Source: Mycobacterium sp.
GTDB taxonomy: Bacteria; Actinomycetota; Actinomycetes; Mycobacteriales; Mycobacteriaceae
DNA length: 64,000 nucleotides
Direction: 5' to 3'
Assembly (NCBI GenBank): GCA_020438845.1
Contig: JAGQTV010000021.1
Coordinates: forward strand, 1 to 64,000
The position numbers and the translations under genes were made by a program. Below the pieces are notes generated by a model. The model searched no databases. It saw nothing but the letters and a program-made list of their open reading frames with translations, and was not told the DNA's origin. Shown here piece by piece: positions 61,010 to 64,000 of this stretch. How positions within the stretch are numbered: position 1 is the stretch's first letter; every line of letters starts with the position of its first letter.

Positions 61010-61879
61010 ATGACTTACCCGCCCACGCCGCCCACCAATCCGGGCTACCCGGCACCGCAGCCGACCGGCGGATATCCGGCGGGGTCTGTGCCGTCCTACG
61101 TGGTTGCGCCGGCCGGTCCGGCCGGTCCGTCCAAGATGCCGGCCTCCATGTCCGCGGCCGTGGCGGTGCTCGGATTCGGGGCCTACCTTGCCGGTTTCGG
61201 GCCGCTGTTCAGCATCAAGAGCGATATCGGTCCTTTCGGTGGTGCCCAGTTCACCGCCAGCGGGCTGACCTATTGGACGGTGGCCTCGTTACTTGCCGCG
61301 CTGTTGGCAGCGGTGGGTCTGCTGCCGAAGTCCAAGACCTACAGCCCGGTCGTCGCTGTCACCGCGGTGCTGGGCCTGCTGCTGGTGATCGGTCAGATGA
61401 TCCATCGGCCGACCGGTTTTTCCATCGGTTGGGGGTTATGGCTGGTTCTGGTGCTGACGATGTTGCAGGCCGCTGCGGCCACGGCTGCCCTGCTCTATGA
61501 AACCGGGGTGTTGAACCCGCCGGCGCCGCGGCCCAACTACGGGCCCTACGGCCCCCCGCAAGGGGGTTATTACGGGTATCCGGGACCGTCCGGCGCGGCA
61601 CAGCCGTCTGGCTACCCGCCCCAGTACGGCGGCTATGGTCCCGGCACCCCCAATCAGAGCGCTAGCCAGGCAGTCGGCACCTACTCACCGGCGGATTCCA
61701 GCCCGGTCACTCCGCCGCATGGGTTCCCCCGCTACACCCCCGGCACGTCGACGCCGTCGACGTCGCAGCCTGCCGGGTCCTGGGAGCCCAAGTCATCGGG
61801 GAGCTCCGAGTCCCCTCAGGAATCCGGATCGGCGCCGGGCCCGACACCGGGCTCGACACCGGGCTCGACACAACCCTGA
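61010..61879 (+). CDS. 34-kDa-antigen-like membrane protein (DUF5336), Rv0954 homologue
   Basis: 289 residues, ATG with GAGGAGAGG upstream. Pro/Gly/Tyr-rich N-terminus (PPTPPTNPGYPAPQPTGGY), four TM helices (about 45-165) and a long Pro/Gly/Ser-rich C-terminal tail (YYGYPGPSGAAQPSGYPPQ ... PGPTPGSTPGSTQP). The layout is that of Rv0954, implicated in cell division/cell-envelope interactions. perM follows 38 nt downstream. Confidence 0.9.
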   Translation: MTYPPTPPTNPGYPAPQPTGGYPAGSVPSYVVAPAGPAGPSKMPASMSAAVAVLGFGAYLAGFGPLFSIKSDIGPFGGAQFTASGLTYWTVASLLAALLAAVGLLPKSKTYSPVVAVTAVLGLLLVIGQMIHRPTGFSIGWGLWLVLVLTMLQAAAATAALLYETGVLNPPAPRPNYGPYGPPQGGYYGYPGPSGAAQPSGYPPQYGGYGPGTPNQSASQAVGTYSPADSSPVTPPHGFPRYTPGTSTPSTSQPAGSWEPKSSGSSESPQESGSAPGPTPGSTPGSTQP

Positions 61880-61917
61880 CCGGGCGCTCGGCGTCCCTCG
61901 CCTGAGCTCGACGCAGC

Positions 61918-63417
61918 GTGACTCACGTGGACAGTCGCCGCACTGTCGATGCCCCGCAGCCCCGGGATCTGACCAGGGTTGCATTCGGGCCGTCCTTGGT
62001 GGCACTGATCGTCATTGCGGCGATCACGTTGGTGCAGTTGGTCGTCGCCAACAGTGACCTGACCGGGACGCTGGGAGCGGTCGCGAGCATGTGGCTGGCC
62101 GTACACGGGGTGCCGGTATCTATCGCCGGCCAGGAACTTGGGGTCCTGCCGCTGGCGCCGGTGGCGGCGATGGTGTGGGCCACGGCGCGCAGCACGGCAC
62201 AGGTCACCTCTCCCAAGGGGTCGTGGTTCGTCCTCCGGTGGATCGTCGCGTCGGCCGTCGGCGGTCCGTTGCTCGTTGCTGCGATCGCCCTGGCGGTTGT
62301 GCACGACGCCGCGTCGGTGATCACCGACTTGCAGACTCCGAACGCACTGGGTGCTTTCGCCGCTGTGGCCGGCGTGCATGGGCTGGGAGCCCTGATCGGG
62401 GTGGGCTCGAAAGCCGGACGCCGACTGGCGGTGCGGTTGGGCCTGCCAGCCTGGCTGGCCGACAGCGTGCGGCCGGCGGCGATCGGCGTGCTGGCGTTGT
62501 TGGCGCTGTCGTGCGCCGTCGTCGCAGCGTCGTTGGTGTTGCATTGGGGCACCATGCACGAATTGTTCGGCATCACCGACACATTCGTCGGCCAGTTGAG
62601 TCTGACCGCGCTGTCGCTGCTGTACCTGCCCAACGTGGTCATCGGGACAGCGGCGATGGCGGTGGGCTCCAGTGCCCACATCGGCTTCGCGACATTCAGT
62701 GCGTTCACGGTGTTCGGCGGCGACATCCCGGCGTTACCGATCCTGGCGGCCGTGCCGACGCCACCGCTGGGTCCGGTCTGGGTGGCGTTGCTGATCGTCG
62801 GTGCCGTCGCCGGGGTAGCGCTGGGTCAGCAGTGTGCCCGCCGGCCCCTGCCGCTTGCCCCGGCGTTCGCGAAGCTCGCGGCCTCGGCACTGCTGGCGGC
62901 GGGGATGATGGTCGTGCTGGGTTGGGTGGCTGGTGGCGCTCTGGGCAATTTCGGTCAGGTGGGTGTCGATCAAGCGATGTTGGGGCCGGGGGCGTTGTTC
63001 TGGTTCCTCGTGATCGGCGGGATGACCATGGTGATTTCCGGCGGGGTGACGGCCGGTCGGGCCAGGGTCCGCACCGGTCCGACCGGTGTGCCGCCGGTGG
63101 CGGTCGCCGATGAACCCCGCCCGGCGTCTCCGACCGAGGCAGCGGAAGGCCGGCCCGAACCGGAGACCGAACCCGAGACCGCACCGGAGGCGGGAACCGA
63201 ACCCGAACCCGAACCCGAGACCGAACCCGAAGCCGAACCCGAGGCCGCAGGCGAACCTGACCTGCACCCCGAATCCGAGCCGGACCCGGTTCGGCCGCCA
63301 CCGGTCAAGCCGGCCCCGGACCTCGAAGATGTCGAGGACCTGATGTTCGTCGACGACGATATCGACCCCGGCAGCGAGCAGGGCGTCAACCCCGGCATCG
63401 ATGTGGACCCCCGTTAG
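61918..63417 (+). CDS. perM: Cell division membrane protein PerM (DUF6350), Rv0955 homologue
   Basis: 499 residues from GTG 61918. About eight to ten TM helices in the first 380 residues (VALIVIAAITLVQLVVA, LALLALSCAVVAASLVL, LPNVVIGTAAMAVGSSAHIG). A long acidic C-terminal tail with Glu-Pro repeats (ETEPETAPEAGTEPEPEPE) ends in DVEDLMFVDDDIDPG. PerM of M. tuberculosis stabilises the divisome and is needed for persistence in mice. Low-complexity GAACCC-type repeats encode the tail at about 63155-63265. purN follows. Confidence 0.9.
   Translation: MTHVDSRRTVDAPQPRDLTRVAFGPSLVALIVIAAITLVQLVVANSDLTGTLGAVASMWLAVHGVPVSIAGQELGVLPLAPVAAMVWATARSTAQVTSPKGSWFVLRWIVASAVGGPLLVAAIALAVVHDAASVITDLQTPNALGAFAAVAGVHGLGALIGVGSKAGRRLAVRLGLPAWLADSVRPAAIGVLALLALSCAVVAASLVLHWGTMHELFGITDTFVGQLSLTALSLLYLPNVVIGTAAMAVGSSAHIGFATFSAFTVFGGDIPALPILAAVPTPPLGPVWVALLIVGAVAGVALGQQCARRPLPLAPAFAKLAASALLAAGMMVVLGWVAGGALGNFGQVGVDQAMLGPGALFWFLVIGGMTMVISGGVTAGRARVRTGPTGVPPVAVADEPRPASPTEAAEGRPEPETEPETAPEAGTEPEPEPETEPEAEPEAAGEPDLHPESEPDPVRPPPVKPAPDLEDVEDLMFVDDDIDPGSEQGVNPGIDVDPR
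63155..63265 (+). repeat. Glu-Pro-encoding hexamer-like low-complexity repeat in perM
   Basis: Imperfect iteration of GA(A/G)CC(C/G)GA(A/G) hexamers encoding (E-P/T)n in the cytoplasmic tail. Copy changes of multiples of 6 bp would preserve frame. Confidence 0.8.
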
Positions 63418-63440
63418 CGGCCCCCATTAGGCTTCTCGGC

Positions 63441-64000
63441 GTGCCCGACCCGATCGTCCCCTGTGCCCCGGCGCGGCTTGTGGTGCTTGCCTCCGGTACC
63501 GGGTCGCTGTTGCAGTCACTGCTGGCTGCGGCGGTCGGGGACTTTCCGGCCCGGGTGGTCGCGGTCGGGTTGGACCGCGATTGCCGTGCCGCCGAGATCG
63601 CCGCCGACGCCGGCGTCCCCGCCTTCACCGTCCGACTGAGCGATCACCCCGACCGGGCTGCCTGGGATGCGGCGATCACCACGGCAGCCCACGCACATTC
63701 GCCCGACCTGATCGTCTCAGCGGGATTCATGAAAATCCTTGGTCCGGAGTTCCTTTCGCGCTTTCCAGGGCGGGTGGTCAACACCCATCCCGCGTTGCTG
63801 CCCGCTTTTCCCGGTGCCCATGCGGTGCCGGACGCGCTGGCATACGGGGTCAAGGTCACTGGGTGCACCGTCCACGTCGTCGATTCCGGCGTGGACACGG
63901 GGCCGATTTTGGCCCAGCAGGCCGTCGTCGTGAACGATGACGACGATGAACAGACCCTGCACGAACGCATCAAAGTGGTCGAACGGCGACTGCTGGTGGA
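63441..64000 (+). CDS. purN: Phosphoribosylglycinamide formyltransferase, 3' truncated by window edge
   Basis: GTG 63441, 186 residues inside the window. Family motifs: LVVLASGTGSLLQSLL, IVSAGFMKILG, catalytic NTHPALLPAFPGAHAV (Asn and His) and the Asp in TVHVVDSGVDTGPILAQ. It transfers a formyl group from 10-formyl-THF to GAR in purine synthesis. In M. tuberculosis purN is followed by purH; that gene would lie beyond the window. Confidence 0.96.
   Translation, partial: MPDPIVPCAPARLVVLASGTGSLLQSLLAAAVGDFPARVVAVGLDRDCRAAEIAADAGVPAFTVRLSDHPDRAAWDAAITTAAHAHSPDLIVSAGFMKILGPEFLSRFPGRVVNTHPALLPAFPGAHAVPDALAYGVKVTGCTVHVVDSGVDTGPILAQQAVVVNDDDDEQTLHERIKVVERRLLV

Noticed and set aside
63155..63265. 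Regulatory repeat
   Set aside because: The hexamer-like repeat simply encodes the Glu-Pro tail of PerM in frame.

Overview
The window is high-GC actinobacterial DNA. Gene order and protein content point to a non-tuberculous Mycobacterium (sensu lato). From left to right it carries counterparts of M. tuberculosis Rv0908 (ctpE tail), Rv0910, Rv0913c, Rv0914c, mntH (Rv0924c), Rv0926c, Rv0927c, ku (Rv0937c), ligD (Rv0938), Rv0940c, an Fpg/Nei glycosylase (Rv0944 position), Rv0945, pgi (Rv0946c), chorismate mutase (Rv0948c), uvrD1 (Rv0949), Rv0950c, sucC, sucD, Rv0953c, Rv0954, perM (Rv0955) and purN (Rv0956). These assignments come from recalled family sequences, not from a database search. The pst/pknD block that lies between Rv0927c and ku in M. 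tuberculosis is absent; the two genes are adjacent here.

Layout. 1-6.2 kb: end of a P-type ATPase, a heptad-repeat protein next to a SRPBCC protein, an amidohydrolase, an acyl-CoA ligase, an amidase and an O-methyltransferase. 6.2-14.6 kb: an RCK-pore-RCK potassium channel, an LpqN-type lipoprotein, a thiolase / carotenoid oxygenase / double HxlR operon, a bestrophin and tRNA-Arg(CCT). 14.9-22.2 kb: a minus-strand run of a small secreted protein, ku, SDR, dehydrogenase, two small secreted proteins and mntH, divergent from ligD. Ku and LigD together form the mycobacterial NHEJ apparatus. 22.2-34 kb: an ATP-grasp enzyme, a deleted lipase pseudogene, a divergent Ca-type ATPase and CaCA exchanger, a convergent diguanylate cyclase and EAL phosphodiesterase, and DUF2252. 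34-41 kb: prpE, a three-gene cassette (zinc-ribbon membrane protein, sedolisin protease, membrane-anchored protein), an F420-type oxidoreductase and a DUF2231 protein. 41-47.9 kb: a tightly overlapping operon of P1B-5 ATPase-hemerythrin, MFS transporter and cobF, then a DNA glycosylase and an SDR. 47.9-64 kb: conserved housekeeping genes (pgi, gabD-like, chorismate mutase, uvrD1, SulP transporter, LytM peptidase, sucCD, perM, purN).

The most distinctive signals are several sets of genes with start/stop overlaps that suggest unstudied functional partnerships; three palindromes matching the KstR operator consensus, each just upstream of an oxidoreductase start; a c-di-GMP gene pair accompanied by GGDEF and EAL remnants; and several in-frame or promoter-proximal tandem repeats. 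No insertion sequence, CRISPR array, rRNA or prophage was seen.
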